From assembly GCF_024584785.1 (NCBI RefSeq), contig NZ_CP074112.1:2418001-2482000 (forward strand): DNA of 64,000 bases, read 5' to 3'. Shown here in pieces: positions 28,272 to 36,039 of this stretch. The notes beneath the pieces were generated by a model, which worked only from the letters and a program-made list of their open reading frames with translations, was not told the origin of the DNA and ran no database searches. The number at the start of each line of letters is the position of its first letter. Positions within the stretch are counted from its first letter, which is position 1. Both the position numbers and the translations under genes were made by a program. Origin of the DNA: Idiomarina loihiensis (GTDB taxonomy: Bacteria > Pseudomonadota > Gammaproteobacteria > Enterobacterales > Alteromonadaceae).

Positions 28272-28679
28272 TTATTGTTCCGGTTGCATGGCTTTACGCA
28301 AGCCTGTGATACGATCATCTAAAAATTGGATATCTGCTTGATAACGTAACGAGTTATCTAAAAACTGAGCGCGCTCCATTTCCATATCCACAGTATTGCC
28401 ATCAAGGCGCGATTGCGCAGGAACGCGATACTGCATAGCTACTGGAGCTTGATGAGCATTGCTTAAGCTCAAATGGCCGCTATGGGTTTTTGCTAGCGGC
28501 ACTGGGCCCGTTTGACTAGCTGTGGCCCGTTTTAGGGCCGTAGCAAAGTTAAAGTCTTGCGCTTTATAATTGGGAGTGTCAGCATTAGCGATATTACTGG
28601 CTAAGGTTTCTTGGCGCTGCTGCCGTAAGGCCAACGCTTGTTGCTGAAACTGTAATGCACTCGTTAACTTGTCGATCAT
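28272..28679 (-). CDS. flgB: flagellar proximal rod protein FlgB
   Basis: A 135-residue rod protein with LRQQRQETLASNIANADTPN and YKAQDFNFATAL near the N-terminus and a C-terminal SLRYQADIQFLDDRI helix. It heads the flgBCDEFGHIJKL operon and is divergent from flgA. The ATG at 28679 is favoured over an adjacent TTG because GGAGGG lies eight bases before it. Confidence 0.96.
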   Translation of the reverse strand: MIDKLTSALQFQQQALALRQQRQETLASNIANADTPNYKAQDFNFATALKRATASQTGPVPLAKTHSGHLSLSNAHQAPVAMQYRVPAQSRLDGNTVDMEMERAQFLDNSLRYQADIQFLDDRITGLRKAMQPEQ

Positions 28680-28792
28680 CAAAGAGACCCTCCTTTACAC
28701 CAAGCAGATTACTGCGCTTTAGGGCAAGCCAAAGCGATGAATAAGCGCTTTTTTTAACGCCAATTCTAACCATCTCAAAGCATGCTTATGGC

Positions 28793-28798
28793 TATAAT
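28793..28798 (+). promoter_or_regulatory. possible -10 element upstream of flgA
   Basis: A perfect TATAAT lies 35 bp before the flgA ATG in the 153-bp flgB/flgA gap. No good -35 is seen at the right distance, so this is only a candidate. I found no sigma54 pair in this gap. Confidence 0.3.
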
Positions 28799-28832
28799 CT
28801 AGGCAGCTGTTATCCATCATCACCTTGTGAGT

Positions 28833-29594
28833 ATGCTTATTTTATTGCGTGCGATAGTTTTTCTTGGGGCCACTCTCTGGCTTGCTTACGTACCCTCGAG
28901 TCAGGCCACCAGTCTGACCGAGTCTTTGTTGCCGCCAATCATTCAACAAGCTATTGCGACCTTGGTTCGTGAAGAACTGCCGCTGGGTAGCTCCGAGCAC
29001 CACATCAGCATCCTTAGTTCAAACGCTAGTTTAGCCAGCCTCAGTGCTTGCGATAGCAGCTATCATGACCAGCCTCTGGCGCAATTTACTCGTGTGCCAG
29101 AGCGATTGACGGGTCGGGTGATGGTAAAAATCATGTGCAGTAATTCAAGCGCTGAAAGTGCGCCCACTGCCATCCAGCAATTTGTGCAACTTCAGGTTGA
29201 GGTTATCGGTAGCTATTGGGTGACAAAAGCAGAGCTTGCCACAGGAAGTCCCTTACAATCAGAGCATATTGACGTAGTCACTGGGCCGCTGCAGCGCTTA
29301 CCGCGCCATGCGGTATTAGGCCAATTACAAGATCATCCCCAACTGCTAGGGCAAACACTGCGGCGCAGCTTAAGTAAAGGGTCTATTATTCAAGAAAATT
29401 TACTGCAAGCCACTCAAGTAATTCGCTTTGGTGACGACATTATCATCACCGCAGAAGGTCCCGGCTTTGTAATTACTCGTAGCGGTAAAGCCATGGATAC
29501 TGCCGCAGTAGGTGACAGAATTAGAGTAAAATTAGATAATCAACGCATCATACAAGTGTTAGTAACAGGTAAAGGTACGGCAAAAGCACTATAA
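28833..29594 (+). CDS. flgA: flagellar basal body P-ring formation protein FlgA
   Basis: A periplasmic chaperone of about 253 residues: a signal peptide (MLILLRAIVFLGATLWLAY, cleaved after SSQA), then a SAF-like domain and the C-terminal VGDRIRVKLDNQRIIQVLVTG typical of FlgA. It helps assemble the P ring (FlgI). A GTG six bases upstream (28827) is the alternative start. It is followed by flgM and flgN on the same strand, the same set as in E. coli. Confidence 0.93.
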   Translation: MLILLRAIVFLGATLWLAYVPSSQATSLTESLLPPIIQQAIATLVREELPLGSSEHHISILSSNASLASLSACDSSYHDQPLAQFTRVPERLTGRVMVKIMCSNSSAESAPTAIQQFVQLQVEVIGSYWVTKAELATGSPLQSEHIDVVTGPLQRLPRHAVLGQLQDHPQLLGQTLRRSLSKGSIIQENLLQATQVIRFGDDIIITAEGPGFVITRSGKAMDTAAVGDRIRVKLDNQRIIQVLVTGKGTAKAL

Positions 29595-29599
29595 TAGGT

Positions 29600-29626
29600 T
29601 AAAGAATTACCAGCAGATGCCGATAA
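29600..29626 (+). promoter_or_regulatory. sigma28 (FliA) promoter of flgM
   Basis: TAAAGAAT, an 11-bp spacer and a perfect GCCGATAA lie 34 bp before the flgM start. A FliA promoter here gives the usual feedback loop in which sigma28 raises the level of its own anti-sigma factor. Confidence 0.88.
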
Positions 29627-29660
29627 ACCATGTAGTGCATGATAAAACGAGGGAATAGCC

Positions 29661-29930
29661 GTGAAAGTTAACGGATTTCAATCACTGAACAACTTAACTC
29701 AAACTGAGTCTAGTCGTTCACAAGCAACCACAAAGAAAGCTGATACCGCAGCGCCTGCGGCTCATGCTGATGTGGTGACCCATTTAAGTTCGGCAGCGCA
29801 AGATGCCAGCCAAGACATTGATATGGCCCGCGTTGAAGAGCTTCGTCAAGCCATTCGCGATGGTAGCCTCTCGATGAATGCTGACAAGATCGCTGAAGGC
29901 TTACTAAAAAGCCTGACAGACGAGGTTTAA
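29661..29930 (+). CDS. flgM: anti-sigma28 factor FlgM
   Basis: An 89-residue protein with a disordered Thr/Ala-rich N-terminal half and a C-terminal helical part: DIDMARVEELRQAIRDGSLS and NADKIAEGLLKSL, the FlgM sigma28-binding block. FlgM holds FliA inactive until the hook is finished and is then exported. Translation starts at GTG 29661 behind GAGGGA. It has its own sigma28 promoter. Confidence 0.95.
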   Translation: MKVNGFQSLNNLTQTESSRSQATTKKADTAAPAAHADVVTHLSSAAQDASQDIDMARVEELRQAIRDGSLSMNADKIAEGLLKSLTDEV

Positions 29931-29937
29931 TTAAGGT

Positions 29938-30393
29938 ATGAGTTTGCGCCAACACTTAACGCAACAACAGCAGCGCCTGCAAGATCTTCTCTCGTTATTG
30001 GAGCAGGAGCAGCGTGAGTTAAGTTCTGGCACTATCAACGGTGAACAGTTGCAAGTATTGGCACAACAGAAACAAGAACTGCAACAGCAGCTTGAACAAG
30101 CAGAAACTCAGCGCCGTAAAGCTCAACAAAAACTGGGCTACAGTAATGATGCTGCTGGCGCTAAAGCAGCGGCAGCAGCGGCTGGTTGTGCTGAGGTTTG
30201 GCAACAACTGCTAGCTACAACCCAGCGGGTTGCCCAATTAAACCAACTCAACGGTGAATTAATTCAGCACCGCTTGCATCACAATCAGCACATGCTGAAT
30301 ATTTTGCAAGATGCCGCCGGCACCAGCGGTTCACTTTATGGTGCAGACGGCAATCAATTCAAAACCCCATCTAGAATTAACTCTAAAGCTTAA
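29938..30393 (+). CDS. flgN: flagellar export chaperone FlgN
   Basis: A 151-residue coiled-coil protein, Gln-rich, ending with a SGSLYGADGNQ segment that corresponds to the FlgN tail. FlgN is the chaperone for FlgK and FlgL. Assignment rests on helical character, the tail, and the flgA-flgM-flgN order. It converges on the nuclease gene with a 4-bp overlap of the ends. Confidence 0.88.
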   Translation: MSLRQHLTQQQQRLQDLLSLLEQEQRELSSGTINGEQLQVLAQQKQELQQQLEQAETQRRKAQQKLGYSNDAAGAKAAAAAAGCAEVWQQLLATTQRVAQLNQLNGELIQHRLHHNQHMLNILQDAAGTSGSLYGADGNQFKTPSRINSKA

Positions 30394-31217
30394 AACGAAT
30401 CGCTATAAAGTTCGTCCAATACGGCCGCTAAACGCTGTGCTCCTTGTTGCATGCGTTGTTCTAGCACGGGTCCCCATTGGTCGGTATAACTCTGGCCTAG
30501 TTTCTGTTCAGCACGATAGTTTGAATAGATACGACGAGTAATTGCTGCCGACTCATTCGCCCACGCCAACGTTTGCTCAGCATCGATAGCCGCTGGTTTT
30601 AAAGGGCTTAAGCCGCGCAGCAGCTCACTTGCTTTAGCTTTACTATCACTACCACCGCGTTGCATCAACATTTGGGTATCCCACAACCGATGTAAATTGG
30701 TTGCTTCATCAAAGTAGGACAAGCGTGCTCTGTTACCCCCGAGATCATCGGCAAAACTCACGTGCATAGGCTGATGTAAATCACCAATAAAGTGCGCTAA
30801 AAAAGCCAAGGCAATCCAATCTGTGCGATCGTGTTTAAGCACATCATAATGATGTTGAATCGCTGATAAAATACATCCGTTAGCAGCGCAGTCTGCAGCC
30901 GTTACCTTGGCACTTCCACGAGCAAAATTCACATAATGATGCGGCTTAGCCCAGTCCCAGCGTTTGTCACTTTTTATGTTGTCGGCCCAATTACACATAC
31001 TGGCGAAGTCTTCGTAATCAGGATGCTGATCCGCAAAGGACTGCAACACTTGTTGTGTTTTCGGCGAGCTCAAATCAAATGCTAGTTGGCAAAAAGCATC
31101 ATGCCCAATACCTCCGTAACTGTGCGCTGGGCTGCTTACTAAACTGACGAAACCTAGGCTTAATGACAGAATTAATGCCGCACTGAGGTGTTTTAACTGG
31201 TAATAAACAGACTGCAT
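30390..31217 (-). CDS. S1/P1-type nuclease, secreted
   Basis: A 275-residue protein with a signal peptide ending near SSPAHS, followed by YGGIGHDAFCQLAF. The zinc-ligand pattern of S1/P1 nucleases is visible: GH after the mature N-terminus, ADNIKSDKRWDWAKPHHYVNF, FLAHFIGDLHQPMHV and NLHRLWDT. These enzymes cut single-stranded nucleic acid and 3'-nucleotides in the periplasm or outside the cell. The mature N-terminal residue is normally Trp, whose backbone binds zinc; here it appears to be Tyr. The ATG at 31217 has GAGG before it; the frame is open from 31229. Confidence 0.9.
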   Translation of the reverse strand: MQSVYYQLKHLSAALILSLSLGFVSLVSSPAHSYGGIGHDAFCQLAFDLSSPKTQQVLQSFADQHPDYEDFASMCNWADNIKSDKRWDWAKPHHYVNFARGSAKVTAADCAANGCILSAIQHHYDVLKHDRTDWIALAFLAHFIGDLHQPMHVSFADDLGGNRARLSYFDEATNLHRLWDTQMLMQRGGSDSKAKASELLRGLSPLKPAAIDAEQTLAWANESAAITRRIYSNYRAEQKLGQSYTDQWGPVLEQRMQQGAQRLAAVLDELYSDSF

Positions 31218-31236
31218 ATATAACCTCATCTTTCTG

Positions 31237-32355
31237 TTATTGCTGAATATCTAAATCTAACGACCACAATTCACCTTCGGTACTGTCCGTTAGCACCAGC
31301 ACACGACCATCTTTGGCAACCATTACCGCGCGTAAGCGCTGTTGTTGTGCTACTAGATATTCAGCTACGAGATGCCATTTGCCATCCACTAAACGCAAAC
31401 GCTGTAACCTCTTCCCAGCTAAATGGCTTACAAGTAAATCACCCTGATACAGGGCTAAACCAGCCGGAGCTAACGATGGTGTCCATTGATAAAGCGGTGC
31501 CTTTACCCCAGGTAAATCATTATAAGGGCTCACTAAAGCACCGGTATAGTCTTTACCAAAAGTGGTCATAGGCCAACCATAGTTGCCACCCTTTACAATA
31601 TCATTAATTTCATCACCACCTTTAGGGCCATGTTCGTGCTGCCACACTTTATTGCGCTCGGCATCAAACACTAAACCTTGCACGTTTCTATGACCATAAC
31701 TATAAACTTCGGGAGCTTGTGTGTGGGTAAAGGGATTATCCTCCGGCACTTTGCCGTCACGCCGAATTCGCACAATCTTACCCAAGTGGTTTTGTAAATT
31801 TTGCGCTTGTTCTCGATACACAAAGCCATCCCCCAAAGCCACCAACAAGCTACCATCACCAAGCCAAGTCATGCGGGCCCCAAAATGGGCGGCACCTTCT
31901 TTTTTTGGTAGCGCAGTAAAAATATTCTGTAATGCTGATAATGCATAACCAGCGGCATTCGGTGGTGATAATTTGGCTTTAACTACGCAGGTATTATTCG
32001 CTTGCTCAGTACCACAAGAATAACTCAGCACCAGCTCTCGCGATTGCTCAAAATCAGGGGTAAGCAGCACTTCAAACAGACCAGCTTGAGCGGTGGCGTA
32101 CAAATCAGGCAAGTCTAAGGGAATGTGCATGCGCTGCCCTTGGGGATTTAAATACACTAAGTTACCCGGGCGCTCAGTTACTAACCATCCACCTTCCGGT
32201 AACTCTGCCATCGACCAAGGATAGTGTAACCCTTTTGCTAGCACCTTAGGTGTGACCTGCACTTGTGGTGCTTGTGGTTCTTGCTGTGACGCCGCCGCTG
32301 CCGCCGACAGAACCATACTTAGGCTTACTAATAAAGCTTGTAGCAATCTACTCAT
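31237..32355 (-). CDS. PQQ-dependent sugar dehydrogenase (soluble aldose/sorbosone type)
   Basis: A 372-residue exported beta-propeller enzyme: signal peptide (LLVSLSMVLSAAAAAS), WSMAELPEGGWLVTERPG, and later SYGHRNVQGLVFD with WQHEHGPKGGDEIN and GGNYGWP, the PQQ/calcium-binding blocks of the GSDH family (YliI-like). It would oxidise aldose sugars in the periplasm using PQQ. The ATG at 32355 has GAGG before it and overlaps the stop of the upstream gene. No PQQ synthesis genes are in the window, so the cofactor source is unknown. Confidence 0.9.
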   Translation of the reverse strand: MSRLLQALLVSLSMVLSAAAAASQQEPQAPQVQVTPKVLAKGLHYPWSMAELPEGGWLVTERPGNLVYLNPQGQRMHIPLDLPDLYATAQAGLFEVLLTPDFEQSRELVLSYSCGTEQANNTCVVKAKLSPPNAAGYALSALQNIFTALPKKEGAAHFGARMTWLGDGSLLVALGDGFVYREQAQNLQNHLGKIVRIRRDGKVPEDNPFTHTQAPEVYSYGHRNVQGLVFDAERNKVWQHEHGPKGGDEINDIVKGGNYGWPMTTFGKDYTGALVSPYNDLPGVKAPLYQWTPSLAPAGLALYQGDLLVSHLAGKRLQRLRLVDGKWHLVAEYLVAQQQRLRAVMVAKDGRVLVLTDSTEGELWSLDLDIQQ

Positions 32356-32810
32356 GGCAATTCCTCCAATAATTCTTGCGGCCGAGGATGCCATAACCTA
32401 TCAAAAATCCAGCCACCAAAGGCACCACAGCTACTCATTAAGATAAATCCTAGCAAGGTTCTATTAGCTGCGATTAAGGTGGGCATAGGGGCTAAACTAT
32501 CGATGAGGGTAAAAGCGACAGCTAAGCCAACGCCTCCGGCTAGAATAAACCACCAACGTTCAGCCACTTTTAGTTTAACGCTAAGCCAATATGCCACCAT
32601 AAAAGCAATGGCAAAGGTAGGAATAAAGATTAACGCAATGATAGGACCAAAATGCAGTAAATCATGGCTAATTGCATGCATCCGCACAGTCAAATCAATA
32701 GGTACGGATAACGCCACTAACGCTGCTAAATTAAATTGAGTTTGAATGACAGTGGCAACTATAGCCGCCCCGATAACTGCCAATGCAAAAGCTATCATGA
32801 TGCGTGCCAT
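32352..32810 (-). CDS. small integral membrane protein, unknown function
   Basis: A 152-residue protein with four predicted membrane segments (about residues 3-25, 53-75, 87-105 and 118-138) and a basic C-terminus. I do not recognise the family. GGAGG precedes the ATG at 32810. It lies between the DUF6702-like gene and the sugar dehydrogenase and overlaps the latter by 4 bp, so they are probably co-transcribed. Confidence 0.75.
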   Translation of the reverse strand: MARIMIAFALAVIGAAIVATVIQTQFNLAALVALSVPIDLTVRMHAISHDLLHFGPIIALIFIPTFAIAFMVAYWLSVKLKVAERWWFILAGGVGLAVAFTLIDSLAPMPTLIAANRTLLGFILMSSCGAFGGWIFDRLWHPRPQELLEELP

Positions 32811-32831
32811 AGCTGCCTCCAAGCAGGTTAA

Positions 32832-33359
32832 CTAGTTTAATTGAACAGCTTGCCAATCACTTTCGGCAGTAAAAATGACACTTTTTACTGCCCCTAAACC
32901 TTCCACATTGACAAGATTCTGTTGGTCTGGCCATAAATCATGCAAGGCTTTATGTTTAATCTGTAATTGCGTTAAATCAGCTGGGATCGGAGTTTCTTGG
33001 TACACCCAAAAATTAACGCCTTGAACTTCGTGTCCCACCCGCACTAAGGGTAACTGCTGTTGATGATGATCCGCTAATGCAAAGGCTTGCATCACATAAT
33101 CTGCGAATTGCTGACGAGTTGTCTCTCGCTGATGAATGTCCGCTTTACGATCAAACAAATCACGTACGGCATGTTCGGCATCATGCAAAATAAACCGATG
33201 CATAATTTCAATATTGCCAGTGCGTTCGTTAAACAGCACTGTAGTACTGGCTATTTTTAGTTGGTGAGCACTAACTTTAGTGCTCACCGCCATAATAGCT
33301 AAACTTAGAATAAAAACGCTAGTTACCGCTAGCAACCAACGTAAGATCACGAATGGCAT
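32832..33359 (-). CDS. DUF6702-like membrane-anchored/exported protein
   Basis: A 175-residue protein with one N-terminal hydrophobic segment (ILRWLLAVTSVFILSLAIM) and a periplasmic domain rich in His and Gln: HQLKIASTTVLFNERTGNIEIMHRFILHDAEHAV. Its size, the early STTVLFNERTGNIEIMHRF strand pair and its tight coupling to an M1 peptidase gene (TAATG overlap) fit DUF6702, a family I know to be encoded beside M1 peptidases. The molecular function is unknown. The family name is from memory, not from a search. Confidence 0.65.
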   Translation of the reverse strand: MPFVILRWLLAVTSVFILSLAIMAVSTKVSAHQLKIASTTVLFNERTGNIEIMHRFILHDAEHAVRDLFDRKADIHQRETTRQQFADYVMQAFALADHHQQQLPLVRVGHEVQGVNFWVYQETPIPADLTQLQIKHKALHDLWPDQQNLVNVEGLGAVKSVIFTAESDWQAVQLN

Positions 33360-35809
33360 TAATCCTGCTCTTCTTCATTAGCTTCTTTGGTTTTTAGTTT
33401 GGTTTTAGCATCTTGCATGATATCGCGAGAAATATGATCCTGACCACGAGTTGCTTTAAACGCTTCAATACGTGAAGGAATAATCTTACGCGGATAATAG
33501 TTGTTCTCGATATCTACGTCTGCTGTTTCCCAATTTGGGTCGACCGCAAATTCTAAAACTTCTTTATCAGTAACTATCAGTTTGCTTACTGATTTAGCAT
33601 TTCGCCGCCAAATTTCAGCAGGGATGTACATGCTGTCTTGGCTACCGTCAGTGTACGTCCACTGCAGTAAAATAGGCATCACCAAACCACCTAGATTATT
33701 GAAATCTAGTACATAATAGTTCTTATCTTCAGCAATGGCACGGTCAAAGGTCTTACGCTCCCAAGGCTCAAGTTTTTCTAAGAAACTCTGATAGGCATTA
33801 CGTTGTTTATTGGTGACGGTGAAGCGATCATTCTCATCATGAAAATCACGCACATCTGGATTCAGTTCTACCCATGTTTTGCGACCTTCAGCCTGATTAC
33901 GTTGCACAAACAGCGAGGTTGGCTTATCGGTCTCTTCTTGACGACGACGCTCCCAATCAATATCTGGGTCTTGGGTATCAAGACGTAACTTGTAAACCCG
34001 ATCTAGCGCAATATCAACATGGTCGGTTGAGTAGAACCAACCGCGCCAGAACCAATCAAGATCAACCCCTGAGGCTTCTTCCATGGTACGGAAAAAATCT
34101 GCTGGCGTAGGTCGTTTGAAAGCCCAACGCTGTGCATATTCTTTAAAGGCAAAATCAAACAACTCACGCCCTAAGATCACTTCTCTTAGAATATTCAATG
34201 CTGCGGCTGGCTTGGTGTAAGCATTAGGCCCTAAATTAAGAACACTATCAGACTGGGTCATGATTGGAACTTGATTGGTTGATTTCATGTAATCAACGAT
34301 TGAACGCGGTTCAACGCCCCATGGAATGGTCGGGTCCCACTCACGTCCGGCAACCCCATCCAAAAAGCTGTTTAAACCTTCATCCATCCAGGTCCATTGA
34401 CGTTCATCCGAATTCACAATCATTGGAAAGTAAATATGACCAATTTCATGAATGACCACGCCAATCAAGAATCGTTTTTCTGACAAAGAATAAGTACGGC
34501 TTCCATCATCCTGTAAAATAGTACGCGGACCATTAAAGGTGATCATCGGATATTCCATACCACCGACGGGGCCATTCACTGACTGTGCGGTTGGATACGG
34601 GTAATCAAAAGAAAAGCGAGAGTAGACTTCCATGGTATGAATAACCGACTCGGTCGAATATTTTTCCCACAACTCGCCGCCCTCTTTTGGATAAAAGGAC
34701 ATCGCCATAACTTCTGGTTGAACGTTACCGCCTTGCTGATAGCCTTTGGCGTCCCAAATAAACTTACGCGATGATGCCCAAGCAAAGTCGCGCACGTTTT
34801 CTGCTTCAAAACGCCAAACTTTCCGCTTGTCCGTTCCTTCTTTCTCGTTTTCCAAGGCTTCTTCTGGGGTTACTACAAAGACCGGACGTTTTGCTTTGCG
34901 CGATTGCTCTAAACGCTCGCGTTGGGTTTTGGTGAGCACCTCACGATCATTTTTCAACACCCCTGTAGCCGACACGATATGGTCTGCTGGGACATCTATA
35001 GTTACTTCAAAATCACCAAATTCTTGGGTGAATTCACCTCGTCCTAAAAATTCTTTATTGGTCCATGCTTCATAGTCAGTAAAAGCAGCTACGCGCGGAT
35101 ACCACTGCGCAAGTAAGAAAATATCGTTGCCACCTTCGCGCGCATCATCAGGAAAATGCTCATAGCCCGAGCGTCCGCCTACGGTGTCGCTATCGATGAT
35201 GTTGAAACCAAAATCTATGGCCAACGACGTTTTATCGCCGGCTTTAAGTGGCTGCGGTAAATCTATCCGCATATTGGTACCAACCACCACAAAATCCAGT
35301 GCTTTGCCACGACCATCCGCAACTTTGTTAATGGCAAAACCTAACTCGTTGTCGGTCATAAACTGTTGCCGACGTAGTTGGTTCAAGCTGATTCGAGCAG
35401 GGCGATCCACGCCACCCAAACTAGGATCCGGCTTACTATTAAAGGTAGCTGTTAACTCCGCCATCGAATCATTTTTAAAGATATTCTGATCCAGCTGAAT
35501 CCAAATGTATTTGAGGGTGTAGGGAGAATTATTAAAATAAGTGATGGTTTCAGCAGCATCTATGCGACGCTTTTCTTCATCTAAGCGCACTTTAATTGAA
35601 TAATTGGCCTGTTGTTGCCAATACTGCTCACCCGGTTCACCGGCTGCACTGCGATAAACGTTTGGTGTTGGTAACACTTCATCGAGTTGGCGAAACTTAT
35701 CTTCAAATGTGCCTTTGGTTTGTTGAATTGCCGAACTGTAAGCAGCAGTACTAAATAATTGCGTCGCCGCTAAAGCCAGCGCAGAACACCAATACAGAGT
35801 AGATTTCAT
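33359..35809 (-). CDS. M1 family zinc metallopeptidase, secreted
   Basis: An 816-residue protein with a signal peptide (CSALALAATQLFSTAAYS). The gluzincin motif HEIGH at 454-458 with the third ligand E477 (MDEGLN) matches HExxH-x18-E, and GGMEYP at 416-421 corresponds to the GAMEN exopeptidase motif. It has the N-terminal saddle domain of M1 proteins (about residues 65-280) and a long C-terminal part ending in a charged, Lys/Glu-rich tail. It is likely a periplasmic aminopeptidase. It is the first gene of a five-gene run on the minus strand. The 230-bp gap upstream is AT-rich and shows no feature I can name. Confidence 0.92.
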   Translation of the reverse strand: MKSTLYWCSALALAATQLFSTAAYSSAIQQTKGTFEDKFRQLDEVLPTPNVYRSAAGEPGEQYWQQQANYSIKVRLDEEKRRIDAAETITYFNNSPYTLKYIWIQLDQNIFKNDSMAELTATFNSKPDPSLGGVDRPARISLNQLRRQQFMTDNELGFAINKVADGRGKALDFVVVGTNMRIDLPQPLKAGDKTSLAIDFGFNIIDSDTVGGRSGYEHFPDDAREGGNDIFLLAQWYPRVAAFTDYEAWTNKEFLGRGEFTQEFGDFEVTIDVPADHIVSATGVLKNDREVLTKTQRERLEQSRKAKRPVFVVTPEEALENEKEGTDKRKVWRFEAENVRDFAWASSRKFIWDAKGYQQGGNVQPEVMAMSFYPKEGGELWEKYSTESVIHTMEVYSRFSFDYPYPTAQSVNGPVGGMEYPMITFNGPRTILQDDGSRTYSLSEKRFLIGVVIHEIGHIYFPMIVNSDERQWTWMDEGLNSFLDGVAGREWDPTIPWGVEPRSIVDYMKSTNQVPIMTQSDSVLNLGPNAYTKPAAALNILREVILGRELFDFAFKEYAQRWAFKRPTPADFFRTMEEASGVDLDWFWRGWFYSTDHVDIALDRVYKLRLDTQDPDIDWERRRQEETDKPTSLFVQRNQAEGRKTWVELNPDVRDFHDENDRFTVTNKQRNAYQSFLEKLEPWERKTFDRAIAEDKNYYVLDFNNLGGLVMPILLQWTYTDGSQDSMYIPAEIWRRNAKSVSKLIVTDKEVLEFAVDPNWETADVDIENNYYPRKIIPSRIEAFKATRGQDHISRDIMQDAKTKLKTKEANEEEQD

Positions 35810-36039
35810 TATTATTATCTCGTTAGCTGGGTCGTCGTATAAAAGAAGAAATAAGTACGTACGAATGTATCAACAAATGGCACCCTGCACCATTAACTTG
35901 AGCGTAAAAAATCGCCGTTCATCGAAGCTATTTAGTAATCCCGCTAAAATTCCACTCAATAATGCTTGCAACCTCAAGCCAGCTAGGTTTAATTAGTTAT
36001 AAATAATAATAAAAACACTCAGCAGATTAGGGCGTCAGT

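Noticed and set aside
28731-28755. AAAGCG...CGCTTTTTTT hairpin as a terminator in the flgB/flgA gap
   Set aside because: There is no gene that would end here on the plus strand; the gap is between two divergent starts, so it is probably chance or a regulatory structure.
35810-36039. A possible small gene or RNA in the gap before the MASE1 gene
   Set aside because: I see no reading frame with a ribosome site and no stable hairpin; only AT-rich sequence.
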